Assembly: GCF_001713455.1 (NCBI RefSeq)
Contig: NZ_CP016464.1
Coordinates: 3,334,001 to 3,398,000, forward strand
Source: Bosea sp. RAC05
GTDB taxonomy: Bacteria; Pseudomonadota; Alphaproteobacteria; Rhizobiales; Beijerinckiaceae
DNA: 64,000 bases
Reading direction: 5' to 3'
Of the stretch, positions 37,362 to 45,971 are shown in pieces. Both the position numbers and the translations under genes were made by a program. The notes beneath the pieces were generated by a model. That model did not search any database. It saw only the letters and a list, made by a program, of their open reading frames with translations, and was not told where the DNA came from. Positions within the stretch are counted from its first letter, which is position 1. Each line of letters begins with the position of its first letter.

Positions 37362-38069
37362 ATGAGCTGCGGCCTGTTCGGGAAGCTGCCGGCCAAGCGC
37401 GACTTCATCGCGCTGAACGCGCCGGCGGCCTTCCTCAAGGTCTACGAGGCCTGGCTCCAGGGCGGGCTGACCGCGAGCCGCCTCGCGCTGGCCGGACGCT
37501 GGCAGGAGGCCTTCCTGAACGCGCCGATCTGGCGCTTCTGGATCGGCCAGGGCCTGTGCGGGCAGGCCGTCGCGGGGGCCTTCATGCCCTCGGTCGACGG
37601 TGTCGGCCGCTACTTTCCGCTGACCGTCTTCGCCCTGGCGCAGCCCGGCGGCGCGATCCCGCATCCGGAGCTCGACCCGCAGGACGCCTGGTATGCCGGG
37701 ATCGAGGACTTCCTGCTGCAGGCCCTCGATCCGGGGGCGAGCTTCGAGGCCGTCTCGGAGCAGCTGGCGCGGCTTTCCGCACCCAATGACGCGCTGCTCG
37801 CGCCGCCGCCGCAGGACATGGTGCGCCTCTCGGACGGCACCATCGTCACCGCGCTCGATGCGGCCGGCTTTCCCGCCCGGCTCGCCGCCCTGCGGGTCGA
37901 GGATCACGCCCGCGCCTATGCCCATTCGACCTGCTTCTGGACCGTCGGCGGCGAGAATTTCGAGCCGCTCGCTTTGGTCGGACACGGGCTGCCCGACCCC
38001 TATCTCTTCGCCGGCCTGCTGACCGGCCATTTCGATGCGTTCCTCGAACCGGGGCGGGCCGTGTCATGA
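37362..38069 (+). CDS. tagF: T6SS-associated protein TagF
   Basis: TagF represses T6SS activity post-translationally, acting with Fha in systems controlled by PpkA and PppA. The 235-residue protein starts with the family signature CGLFGKLPAKRDFI and shows FLNAPIWRFWI, GAFMPSVDGVGRYFPLTVFA and the conserved back strand HSTCFWTVGG. It is a stand-alone TagF. In some species the domain is fused to PppA. Here pppA follows with a 4-bp overlap, so the pair is probably made together. Confidence 0.92.
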   Translation: MSCGLFGKLPAKRDFIALNAPAAFLKVYEAWLQGGLTASRLALAGRWQEAFLNAPIWRFWIGQGLCGQAVAGAFMPSVDGVGRYFPLTVFALAQPGGAIPHPELDPQDAWYAGIEDFLLQALDPGASFEAVSEQLARLSAPNDALLAPPPQDMVRLSDGTIVTALDAAGFPARLAALRVEDHARAYAHSTCFWTVGGENFEPLALVGHGLPDPYLFAGLLTGHFDAFLEPGRAVS

Positions 38070-38875
38070 GCGATCTCAGCCAGAATCCGAGCCAGACCGC
38101 ATCGGCCTTCGAGACCGGCGCCGTCAGCCATGTCGGCCGGATCCGCAGCGCCAACGAGGACAATCTCGTCGTCCGGCCCGAATTCGGCATCTGGGCGGTC
38201 GCCGACGGCATGGGCGGTCATGAGAACGGCGCGCTCGCCAGCGCCACGGTGGCCGCCGCGATCGAGAGCATCGGCAAGACCCAGTCGGCGCCCGACCTGC
38301 TGGCCCGGCTGGAGAATGGCGTGCTGGACGCCAATGCGACGCTGCGCCGCCACATCGCGGAGGGCAACGGCGCGGCAATGGGCTCGACGCTGGCGGTCCT
38401 GCTCGTCCACGAGCGTCACTTCGCCTGCGTCTGGTGTGGCGACAGCCGGATCTACCTCATCCGCGCCGGCCAGATCCTGCAGATCTCGCGCGACCACACC
38501 GAGGTCCAGGAACTGGTCGAGCGCGGCGTGATGACCGCCGCGGAAGCCAGGCTCTCGCCGCGACGCCATGTCATCACCCGCGCGATCGGCGTCCACGACG
38601 TGCCCGAACTCGACCTCGACAGCGGCGAGATCGAGGATGGCGACGTCTTCGTGCTCTGCTCCGACGGCCTGACCGAGCATGTCGCGGAGGCCGAGATCCT
38701 GGAAGCGGCCGAGGAGAGGGGCGCGCAGCAGGCCTGCAACGCCCTGCTGCAGCTCACCCTGCAGCGCGGAGCGCGCGACAACGTTACGGTGATCATCATG
38801 CGCTATAGCCGCAGGGACGACCGGACGACCCGGTGGATGCCGAACAGGCGCATGCAGGAGACCGACACGCCATGA
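38066..38875 (+). CDS. pppA: PP2C-family protein phosphatase PppA
   Basis: PppA removes the phosphothreonine marks placed by PpkA, turning the secretion system off. The 269-residue cytoplasmic protein has the PP2C motifs in order: VGRIRSANEDN (about 23-33), WAVADGMGGHENG (about 43-55), GSTLAVLLVHERHFACVWCGDSR with the metal-binding Asp, and CSDGLTEHV and DNVTVIIM at the back. All expected acidic metal ligands are present. It overlaps tagF and ppkA by 4 bp each. Confidence 0.94.
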   Translation: MSDLSQNPSQTASAFETGAVSHVGRIRSANEDNLVVRPEFGIWAVADGMGGHENGALASATVAAAIESIGKTQSAPDLLARLENGVLDANATLRRHIAEGNGAAMGSTLAVLLVHERHFACVWCGDSRIYLIRAGQILQISRDHTEVQELVERGVMTAAEARLSPRRHVITRAIGVHDVPELDLDSGEIEDGDVFVLCSDGLTEHVAEAEILEAAEERGAQQACNALLQLTLQRGARDNVTVIIMRYSRRDDRTTRWMPNRRMQETDTP

Positions 38876-40959
38876 GCGACTCCGAGCGCACCGTCTTCGC
38901 GCCCCGCGCCGGCGCCGTCTCCGTCGGGACCACCCTGAACGGCATCTACGAGGTCGAGCGGCTGATCGGGGTCGGCGGCATGGGCGAGGTCTACAAGGGC
39001 CGCGCCATCCAGACCGGCGATGCGGTGGCGATCAAGATGATCCGCCCGGAACTCGCGCGCGACGAGGCGGCGCTCGCCCTGTTCCGGCGCGAGGCCGCCG
39101 CGCTGCACAACCTCTACAACGAAGCCATCGTCCGCTATTACGTCTTCACCATCGATCCGGGCACGCAGTCGCCCTATCTGGCGATGGAGTTCGTCGACGG
39201 CCAGCCGCTCTCGGAGCGCATCAAGCAGGCGCCGCTGAGCCTCGACGAGGTCGATGTGCTGCGCCGGCGCATCGGACCGGGCCTCCACGCCGCCCATCTG
39301 CTGGGCATCGTCCACCGCGACGTCTCGCCGGACAACATCATCCTGCCCGGCGGCAGCATCGCGCGCGCCAAGATCATCGATTTCGGCATCGCCCGCTCCA
39401 GCATCCTGGGCGAAGGCACGGTCATCGGCTCGGGCTTCGCCGGCAAGTACAACTACGTCTCGCCCGAGCAGCTCGGGCTCTATGGCGGCGACGTCACCGG
39501 CCGCTCCGACATGTACAGCTTCGGCCTCGTCCTCGCCGAAGCGATGACCGGCAAGCCGCTCGACATGGGCGGCAGCCAGGTCCAGATCCTCGAGAAGCGC
39601 CGTCGCCTGCCCGACCTCTCGGGCATCGACGCCCGCATCCGCCCGCTCCTGGCCCGCATGCTCGCCGCCGACCCGGCCGAGCGCTTCGCCGACATGTCGG
39701 AGGTCGCCGCCTGGCAGCCGCAGGCGCCGGCCGCCGCGGCGGCGGCAGGCAAGTCGCCGCTGCGCGCCGTCGCCGGCATCGCCGCGCTCGCCCTGCTCGC
39801 GGGCGGCGGCTTCTATGGCTGGACCCTGCTGAACGACGAGCCGCCGCGCGGCAGCGCCCCGCCTCCGGCTCTCAACGAGACCCGCAGCGACCCGCCGGCC
39901 CAGGCCCAGACCCCGGCCCAGACACCCAACCCGGCGCAGGCCCAGAACCGCGTGCCGGAACTGGTCGAGCCACCCGCCGTACCGACACCCGCCGTGGTGG
40001 CCCAGCCGCCGGCGACCCAGCCTCCCGCCATCGCCGCGCCGGCGCTGCCCGAGCCGCCGGCCGCCGCGGCCGCACCGCCACAGCCCCAGCCACAACCGCA
40101 ACCGCAGCCGACGCAGCCCTCCCCGCCGCGACCCGAGCCGCAGACCGCCGTCGTCGCCCCGCCGCCGGTCGCGGCCCCGACCCGGCCCGATCCGCGCATG
40201 CCGCAGCCGACCGTGGCCGAGCCGGCGCGCCCGCCGGCGACGCCGGCCGTGCCGCCTTCCGCGCAACCGCGCCCGGAGACACCGCCCGCAGCGCCGGGGC
40301 GCAGCGACCCAGCCCAGGTCGCGGTCGCTCAGCCGCCCCGCCCGCCGATCGAACGCGTGCAGCGCTACATCGCGACCTATGACGGCGGCCCTTGCTTCTT
40401 CCTCTGGCCGACCGAGCTGACCGCGACGCGCGCGGTGCTGGAGGGTTTCGGCAACCGCACCGAGCCCTTCGTCGCCTTCGACAGCGCCTTCAAGGCGGCG
40501 CAGGGCTTCGAGGCGCAGATCCATCTGCGGCCGATCACGGCGGCGCAATGCCCGATGGCGGACTTCCTGCGCGCGCTCGGGGACAACATCGACCGCACCC
40601 CGCGGCTCCAGATCAACGCCTTCAACATGAAGAGCGGCGAGGTGCTGAGCGGGACCATCGACAATGACGGCGGCCGCAACGTCGCGGTCGTGCTGATCGG
40701 CGACGACGGGCTGGTCTACAATCTCGGTAGCTATCTGCGCCGCGACGGACGGCGCGCCACCTTCAACCTCAAGCTGGAATCGGCGGGAGGCGGACCGCGG
40801 CCCCAGACCGTCCTGACCTTCGTCAGCACGGCGCCGTTGCCGGCGCTCTCGGGCCCCAACCCCACCCCGTCGACGGACTTCTTCGCCAGCCTGAAGCAGG
40901 ACGTCCTGCGCCAGGGCGAACCGCTCGGGCTGGGCGTGCGCTATTTCCGGATCGACTGA
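38872..40959 (+). CDS. ppkA: Membrane Ser/Thr protein kinase PpkA
   Basis: PpkA activates the T6SS by phosphorylating Fha and related targets. The 695-residue protein has a complete kinase domain (about 25-280) with IGVGGMGEVYKG (32-43), the catalytic Lys of AIKM (55), HRDVSPDN (148-155) and DFG (170-172). One transmembrane helix (about 298-319), a very long Pro/Gln/Ala-rich periplasmic linker (about 325-515) and a globular C-terminal domain of about 175 residues follow. The C-terminal domain differs from the von Willebrand or SUMF1-type sensors of other PpkA proteins and was not recognised. ATG 38872 overlaps the pppA stop. Confidence 0.93.
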   Translation: MSDSERTVFAPRAGAVSVGTTLNGIYEVERLIGVGGMGEVYKGRAIQTGDAVAIKMIRPELARDEAALALFRREAAALHNLYNEAIVRYYVFTIDPGTQSPYLAMEFVDGQPLSERIKQAPLSLDEVDVLRRRIGPGLHAAHLLGIVHRDVSPDNIILPGGSIARAKIIDFGIARSSILGEGTVIGSGFAGKYNYVSPEQLGLYGGDVTGRSDMYSFGLVLAEAMTGKPLDMGGSQVQILEKRRRLPDLSGIDARIRPLLARMLAADPAERFADMSEVAAWQPQAPAAAAAAGKSPLRAVAGIAALALLAGGGFYGWTLLNDEPPRGSAPPPALNETRSDPPAQAQTPAQTPNPAQAQNRVPELVEPPAVPTPAVVAQPPATQPPAIAAPALPEPPAAAAAPPQPQPQPQPQPTQPSPPRPEPQTAVVAPPPVAAPTRPDPRMPQPTVAEPARPPATPAVPPSAQPRPETPPAAPGRSDPAQVAVAQPPRPPIERVQRYIATYDGGPCFFLWPTELTATRAVLEGFGNRTEPFVAFDSAFKAAQGFEAQIHLRPITAAQCPMADFLRALGDNIDRTPRLQINAFNMKSGEVLSGTIDNDGGRNVAVVLIGDDGLVYNLGSYLRRDGRRATFNLKLESAGGGPRPQTVLTFVSTAPLPALSGPNPTPSTDFFASLKQDVLRQGEPLGLGVRYFRID

Positions 40960-40979
40960 GCGATCGCCGATCCGCCCGC

Positions 40980-41261
40980 TCAGTCGGCCTCGCGGTAGAG
41001 CACGCCCCAATCGTCCTGCCAGAGCCCCTGCGGATCCGCGACGACGATCGGCGCCCGGATCTCGTTGGCGAGCCGCACCGCGGCGCGGAAAGCCTCGACC
41101 GGCGGCATCGGGTCGCTCAGGAAGTCGTTGACGAGATGCCCGCCCGCCAGTTCGGCCGGGCAGGCGATCTGGCCATGGGTCTCGCCGTCGCCGGCGCTCA
41201 GACTGAGCGTGATCGCGTCCGGCTGCGGTTCGTCCACCTGCTCGAAACGGTTGGCCGCCAT
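40980..41261 (-). CDS. Small hypothetical protein at the end of the accessory operon
   Basis: A 93-residue soluble acidic protein (MAANRFEQVDEPQPD...WGVLYREAD) with no signal peptide or recognised domain. GGAG lies about 10 nt before ATG 41261. It follows the transglycosylase gene by 47 bp on the same strand and ends 20 bp from the convergent ppkA stop. The C-terminal half (PPVEAFRAAVRLANEIRAPIVV) looks like a helix-strand unit. Function unknown. Confidence 0.65.
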   Translation of the reverse strand: MAANRFEQVDEPQPDAITLSLSAGDGETHGQIACPAELAGGHLVNDFLSDPMPPVEAFRAAVRLANEIRAPIVVADPQGLWQDDWGVLYREAD

Positions 41262-41308
41262 GATCCTGGTCTCCTCTGCGGTCCGGGCGGGCGGCATGCC
41301 ACGCCCGT

Positions 41309-42928
41309 CTACTTCTTCGCGCGCTCGGCCTGCTGGGGCGCGGCGGGGCGCACCGTCTTGTAGCGGTCGAGCCTGACCTTGATCATCTCGTTGAACTTGC
41401 GGTGGACCTCGGAGACCGACAGCGTCTTGGTCTCGCCGCCGGCATCCGCATAGAAGATCGGCCGGTTCGCCTGGGCCGGCCGCGGCAGCAGCTCCGCCGC
41501 CTTGACGTCGGGGGTTTCCTCCATCGTCTCGATGAAGGTCTGGGCGGCGTCGGGCCCGAGGAAATGGATCAGGTAGATCTCGCCGCCGGTGAGATGGCGG
41601 CCCATGGCCTTCTCCAGCCGCAGCGTGTCGCGCTTCAGCATCTCGCCGGCCAGCAGCGCCGAGAGATAGGGCTCGCGCCTGAGATCGAGGATGCGCTGGC
41701 GTTCGGCCGCATCGGCGACGACGAACTGGCGGCCATTGCGCCCGATCAGCTTCGCCTCCGCCGCCAGACCGTGCTTCGTTCCGAATTCGCTGACGACGCC
41801 GAGCCAGGTCTGCTCGATGAACTGGTAGAGGCCGGTGGCCGAGGATGTCTTGGCCTGAACCGAGGTCGAGAACGACGATTCCTTGTCCGCCACCGCCATC
41901 AGCAGCGTCGGATCCGCACCCACCACCTTGCCGGCACGCACGATCGTCTCGACGAGATGCCGCCGGATCCGGATCGGCCCGAAGGTCAGCAACTGCTCGG
42001 GGTCGCCGCCGGTCGTGATCGGCGCCTGCGGAATCCGCGAGCGCGGGCCCGGCGCCGCCTGGCCCGGGGGCAGCTTCGGCGGCACCAGCAGGATGTTGGA
42101 CGGCGGCTGCGTCAGTGGCACGACCGGGATCTCCGGCGGGCCGTCCGCCTGCTCCTTGATCGCCGCCAGGCTGGGATCGGCCCTGAGCGCGAACTCGGTC
42201 GCCTCGCGCGCCGCCTCCAGATCGCTCTCGACCGAGGACAGGATCAGCGAGGGACGCGCCGCCGTCTGCAGCGCGGGCGCGCTGGCGACCGCGACCGTCT
42301 CGGGATCGCGCGGCGCCTCCGGCTGCCGCAGCTTGACGAGCGCGACGCCGAGCACGGCCACCGCGAGGCAGGCGATGCCGGCCGTCAGCGCGATCATCGT
42401 CGCCCGGCCGGAGCCTCCCGCGCCGGACACAGGCGCCATCGCGGCACGGGACGGCGCCGCACCCTCCGCCCCGGCAGCGGTCGAAGCCGGCCCGGGCGAA
42501 ACCGGGGCCGTCGGCGCCGCCTCGCCGGCCACGCGCCGGCGCAGCACCACGAACCAGTCGGCCCCCTGGGCCTCCAGCGCCGCGAGGTCGCTCACCAGCC
42601 GCCGCGCGGTCAGCGCCGGCACACCCGCCTCGCGCTCGACGGCGCCCGCCGCCGCCTTCGGGCCCTGCTCGGCGCTGACCCGCAGCGTGAAGAACCAGAG
42701 CTGCAGCGGCGTGCGGCGGCTGTCGAGCGCGGTGCCGGCTCCGGGCTGGACCAGGTAGTTGCAATGCTCGCAGGCGAAGGCGCGCAGCTTGACCCGGGGC
42801 TGAAAATGGCTCGGACGGCCGCAGGCGGCGCAGGTCAGCTGCGTGCCGCCATGACGCGCGCGCATCAGCGCGTCGAGGCAGGCCTCCTCGGGAAACACGG
42901 CCTGGAACTGCTTGAAGCGTTCACCCAT
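41309..42928 (-). CDS. Lytic transglycosylase fused to a transposase-like zinc-ribbon domain
   Basis: A 539-residue protein of unusual architecture. Residues about 10-130 resemble the N-terminus of IS1595-type transposases: FPEEACLDALMRARHG, a zinc ribbon with Cys at 33, 36, 53 and 56, then SRRTPLQLWFF and a helix-turn-helix-like stretch (EREAGVPALTARRL). No transposase catalytic core follows. Instead there is a Pro/Ala linker, one transmembrane helix (about 177-199) and a periplasmic SLT lytic transglycosylase domain (about 325-470) with the catalytic Glu350 in KESSF and SATGLYQFIEQTWLGVV. The enzyme should cleave peptidoglycan glycan strands, perhaps to let the T6SS through. The ribbon would stay cytoplasmic. 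It lies between the methyltransferase and the small hypothetical gene. Confidence 0.85.
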   Translation of the reverse strand: MGERFKQFQAVFPEEACLDALMRARHGGTQLTCAACGRPSHFQPRVKLRAFACEHCNYLVQPGAGTALDSRRTPLQLWFFTLRVSAEQGPKAAAGAVEREAGVPALTARRLVSDLAALEAQGADWFVVLRRRVAGEAAPTAPVSPGPASTAAGAEGAAPSRAAMAPVSGAGGSGRATMIALTAGIACLAVAVLGVALVKLRQPEAPRDPETVAVASAPALQTAARPSLILSSVESDLEAAREATEFALRADPSLAAIKEQADGPPEIPVVPLTQPPSNILLVPPKLPPGQAAPGPRSRIPQAPITTGGDPEQLLTFGPIRIRRHLVETIVRAGKVVGADPTLLMAVADKESSFSTSVQAKTSSATGLYQFIEQTWLGVVSEFGTKHGLAAEAKLIGRNGRQFVVADAAERQRILDLRREPYLSALLAGEMLKRDTLRLEKAMGRHLTGGEIYLIHFLGPDAAQTFIETMEETPDVKAAELLPRPAQANRPIFYADAGGETKTLSVSEVHRKFNEMIKVRLDRYKTVRPAAPQQAERAKK

Positions 42929-43048
42929 CGGCCCTCACCCGGCCGGCCCTCCGCCTCGGCCGCAGCGCCGGCGAACGGTTGCCGACCCAGTCTGCCGCTG
43001 CGTCAGCATAGGCACCGGTGCTGGCGGCGACAATCGCCGTCGCGCCGC

Positions 43049-44605
43049 TCAAGGATAGAGCAGGCCGAGCCGCGCCACATCCTTCAGATGCATGGCCACC
43101 TGCTCCGCCGTCGCACGCCGCGGCACATCCGCGACATCGGCTCCCGAGGCATGGATCTCGTCGAGGAACGCGTTGAGATCGGCCAGCAGCATCTCAGGCG
43201 TCCGCGAACCATCGAGCAGAGTGACGAATTTTCGCCCGACGATCCCGTCCAGCCCCACCGTGCGATGGCGCAGATTGGCGACCTCCCGCGAGGTCTGCGC
43301 CTGCCAGCGCGCCACCATGCTGGCGCACGGCCGCTCGGCCACCGCCGTCGTCAGCGGCGGCGGCTCCAGCTTGATGTCGAGCAGCCCGGCCTTGAAGATG
43401 GCGATCAGCGCCTCCTCGAGACGGGCGACCTGCCCGGCCCGATCCGGCTCGAGCGCCGCGCCGACATCGGCCACCGCCTGGCTGACGAGCGTGTCGAAGG
43501 CGATGCTGCCGGGCCAGGCCTGGCTCAGGCGCCGCAGCGCCGCCTTGCACATATGGAGGTCGACGGAGAGCCGCACGCCCCCCTCGAATTCGAACCGGTC
43601 GATGCCCGGCCTGCCCTCCTCGCCCTCGCCCGGCTCGACCAGCGTCGCATGCGCGGCAACATGGTAGGGCGCGAGCGAACCCGGGCCGATGACGCGCCGC
43701 AGCGGGATTCCGTCGCGGCAGAGCAGCGTCTCGCGGAAGGCGCGGCCGATCAGCAGGTCGACCGTCTGTTCCCTCAAGACCCCCTGCTCGGCGGGAATGG
43801 TCGCGAGCATCGCCTGGGCCGGGCCCTTCGCCGCCGCGAACATGTTGGGAAAGGAGGCTTCGGCCAGGAACTGCAGCCCGTGCCGTTGCGCCGCGTCGAG
43901 CACCTCATGCAGCGCGAAGGGCCGCGCAATCGGGTTGAGATCGTCGTGGTAGAGGACGTTGTCGGGCGTATCCGCCAACTGGGTCAGGCGCTGCCGCAGA
44001 GCCGCCCCGTGGAAGGTCTCGCCGTCGCTCGCCGCGGCGAAGGCCGCGAGCGCGGCACGCGCCACGCGCACCCGCTCGGTCGGCTCGGTGACGTCGCGCG
44101 TGGCGTAGAGCATCACGTCGCGGGCGAGATCACGCAGGCGGCAGCCCGGCAGCGCGTTGTAGCTGACATAGGCGATGCCCTGCGGCGCCAGCAATCCGCC
44201 GATGAGGGCCATGATCGCCTCGCGGACCGCATCCGGCACCCAGGAGTAGACCCCATGGACGAGGATGTAGTCGAAGCTGCCGAGCTCCGGCCCGACCGCG
44301 AGGATGTCACGATGGTGGAAGACGACATTCTCCAGGCCGAGCTCCGCCGTCGCCCGCTTCGCCTCCGCGATCGCGCTGCCGCTGAGATCGATGCCGACGA
44401 AGCGGCTCTCGCGGTGCTGCGCGGCCATCGGGATCAGGTTGCCGCCGCGGCCGCAGCCCAGCTCCAGAACCCGCATCGCATGCGACGGCGCCGCCTGCAT
44501 GCCGTGGAAATGCGCAATCGTCGCCAGCCTGGCCGGATGCGTCTGCTCGAAGGCGTGGCCTGGATAGGCGACCGCGTCATAGGGATTGGTCGCCATGTCG
44601 TTCAT
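43049..44605 (-). CDS. Class I SAM-dependent methyltransferase with regulatory domain
   Basis: A 518-residue cytoplasmic protein. The N-terminal methyltransferase domain (about 40-200) has the SAM-binding motif VLELGCGRGGNLIPMA, the acidic loop FVGIDLSG and FDYILVHGVYSWVPD. The middle (about 205-300) matches the methyltransferase regulatory domain seen in similar enzymes (DDLNPIARPFALHEV). The C-terminal 200 residues are helical and unassigned. The substrate is unknown. A protein in the T6SS or envelope is a guess from location. ATG 44605 and ATG 44596 are both possible starts. It is separated from its neighbours by 120 and 157 bp. Confidence 0.82.
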   Translation of the reverse strand: MNDMATNPYDAVAYPGHAFEQTHPARLATIAHFHGMQAAPSHAMRVLELGCGRGGNLIPMAAQHRESRFVGIDLSGSAIAEAKRATAELGLENVVFHHRDILAVGPELGSFDYILVHGVYSWVPDAVREAIMALIGGLLAPQGIAYVSYNALPGCRLRDLARDVMLYATRDVTEPTERVRVARAALAAFAAASDGETFHGAALRQRLTQLADTPDNVLYHDDLNPIARPFALHEVLDAAQRHGLQFLAEASFPNMFAAAKGPAQAMLATIPAEQGVLREQTVDLLIGRAFRETLLCRDGIPLRRVIGPGSLAPYHVAAHATLVEPGEGEEGRPGIDRFEFEGGVRLSVDLHMCKAALRRLSQAWPGSIAFDTLVSQAVADVGAALEPDRAGQVARLEEALIAIFKAGLLDIKLEPPPLTTAVAERPCASMVARWQAQTSREVANLRHRTVGLDGIVGRKFVTLLDGSRTPEMLLADLNAFLDEIHASGADVADVPRRATAEQVAMHLKDVARLGLLYP

Positions 44606-44762
44606 GCCCGCCGCCTGTTCCCGGACGCCGCCTTGCCTGGAGCCGCATCGGACCCCGGACAGCGGCGAAGCGCCTCATCCATTCGAAGGAGCCGACGCCC
44701 GCCCGGACCTGGAAAGACCGCGGCGCCGGATGGATGGCGCCGGCGGGCCTGGATCCGTGCGC

Positions 44763-45971
44763 TCAGCAGCCGATGACCTTGAACTCCACCCGCCGGTCGA
44801 GCGCGTCGCTCGCATCGTCCTTGCCGGTGCCGACCAGATTGTCGCGGAAGCCGCGCCCGCTCGCGATCATCCGGCTGCGGCCATCGGGCATTCCGGTCAG
44901 CAGCAGGTCCATGATGAACTGCGCCCGCAGCACCGAGAGCCGTTCGTTCAGGGATGGCGGCCCCGTGCGCGAGGTGTGGCCGACGATCTCGAGGCAGGCG
45001 TTCTTCTGGCGCACGCGCGTCGCGATCTGGCTCAGCCACATCGGATAGGGCTCGGTCGTCTGCGGATTGTCGATGAACTGCGTGGAGCCCGGCCGGAACA
45101 GCAGCCGGACCGACAGCTGTTCGGTGCTCAGCCCGTAGTCGACGAGATCGCCGAAGGCATCGACCGCGTCGTCGCGGCGGCCCAGCTTCGCATTGGCGAG
45201 GTAGGTGCCGACGCGCACGCGGTGCTGGTCGCCGCCCGGCAGCTTGCGCGCCGTGCGGTAGAAGGCGAGCGCCTCGCGAAAGCGCTGCGCCTCGTATTCG
45301 GCGATGCCGTCCTGGATCAGCGCATTCGCCGGCAGCCGGTCGACATAGGCCGGATCCAGCCGCCCGCCCATCGGCGTGCCCTGGCAGGTCTTCACATAGG
45401 CGTCGGTCGCCTGGTCCTTCGCCCAGACCGGGACGTCGCGGAAATAGGGTGTCGGCGTGACGTCGACATCCTCGGGCGTGGCACGGGCCACGCCCTTGGC
45501 GACCACGGTGCGCGAGGCGAGATCAGCCAGGCTCAGGCAGATCCGGAACGCGTCGGGCGGGGCCTCGTTGCCGGCCTGACTGATCGCCGTGAAGGTCCCG
45601 ACGAGCACGACCGGATTGCGCGCCAGAACCTCGGGCGTGAACGGCTGCACGACGAAGCGCGGATACGAGGTCCGGACGATCTCGACGAGCCTCTGCTGCA
45701 TCGCGCGCGTCGCGGCCGATTGCGCCCCCGACGCGGCGTCGATCAGCGGATCGATCACCAGTTCGACGCGGTCGCCCGTGATCGCAGCCCTGCCGAAGAG
45801 CTCGGTCGCCGCCCGCTGCAGCGCCTCGGGGAACGGCACGGGCGTCGGCGCCGCAGGCTGGGCCCCGGCCGGAGCCGGAAGGACGGCCAGGGGCGCGATC
45901 GCCAGGACGATCCGCGCCAGCCGCAGCAGGGCGGCTCCACCGCGAGAGCGGGTGCGGACGAATGATGTCAC
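44763..45971 (-). CDS. OmpA-family exported protein paired with the caspase-like protease
   Basis: A 402-residue secreted protein with an N-terminal signal sequence (about residues 10-38, cleavage near PAGAQP), a middle region with a tetratricopeptide-like pattern (about 225-285: GIAEYEAQRFREALAFYRTARKL), and a C-terminal OmpA-like domain (about 290-402: LLFRPGSTQFIDNP, LEIVGHTSRTGPPSLNERLSVLRA, LDRRVEFKV). The conserved Asp of the usual GHTD is Ser here. The GTG start at 45971 overlaps the caspase stop by 4 bp, so the two are probably translated together and act in the same compartment. Confidence 0.85.
   Translation of the reverse strand: MTSFVRTRSRGGAALLRLARIVLAIAPLAVLPAPAGAQPAAPTPVPFPEALQRAATELFGRAAITGDRVELVIDPLIDAASGAQSAATRAMQQRLVEIVRTSYPRFVVQPFTPEVLARNPVVLVGTFTAISQAGNEAPPDAFRICLSLADLASRTVVAKGVARATPEDVDVTPTPYFRDVPVWAKDQATDAYVKTCQGTPMGGRLDPAYVDRLPANALIQDGIAEYEAQRFREALAFYRTARKLPGGDQHRVRVGTYLANAKLGRRDDAVDAFGDLVDYGLSTEQLSVRLLFRPGSTQFIDNPQTTEPYPMWLSQIATRVRQKNACLEIVGHTSRTGPPSLNERLSVLRAQFIMDLLLTGMPDGRSRMIASGRGFRDNLVGTGKDDASDALDRRVEFKVIGC

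Noticed and set aside
41309..41700. Remnant insertion sequence at the transglycosylase gene
   Set aside because: Only the protein N-terminus is transposase-like and it is in frame with the rest. No inverted repeats or catalytic core are present, so a domain fusion is the better reading.
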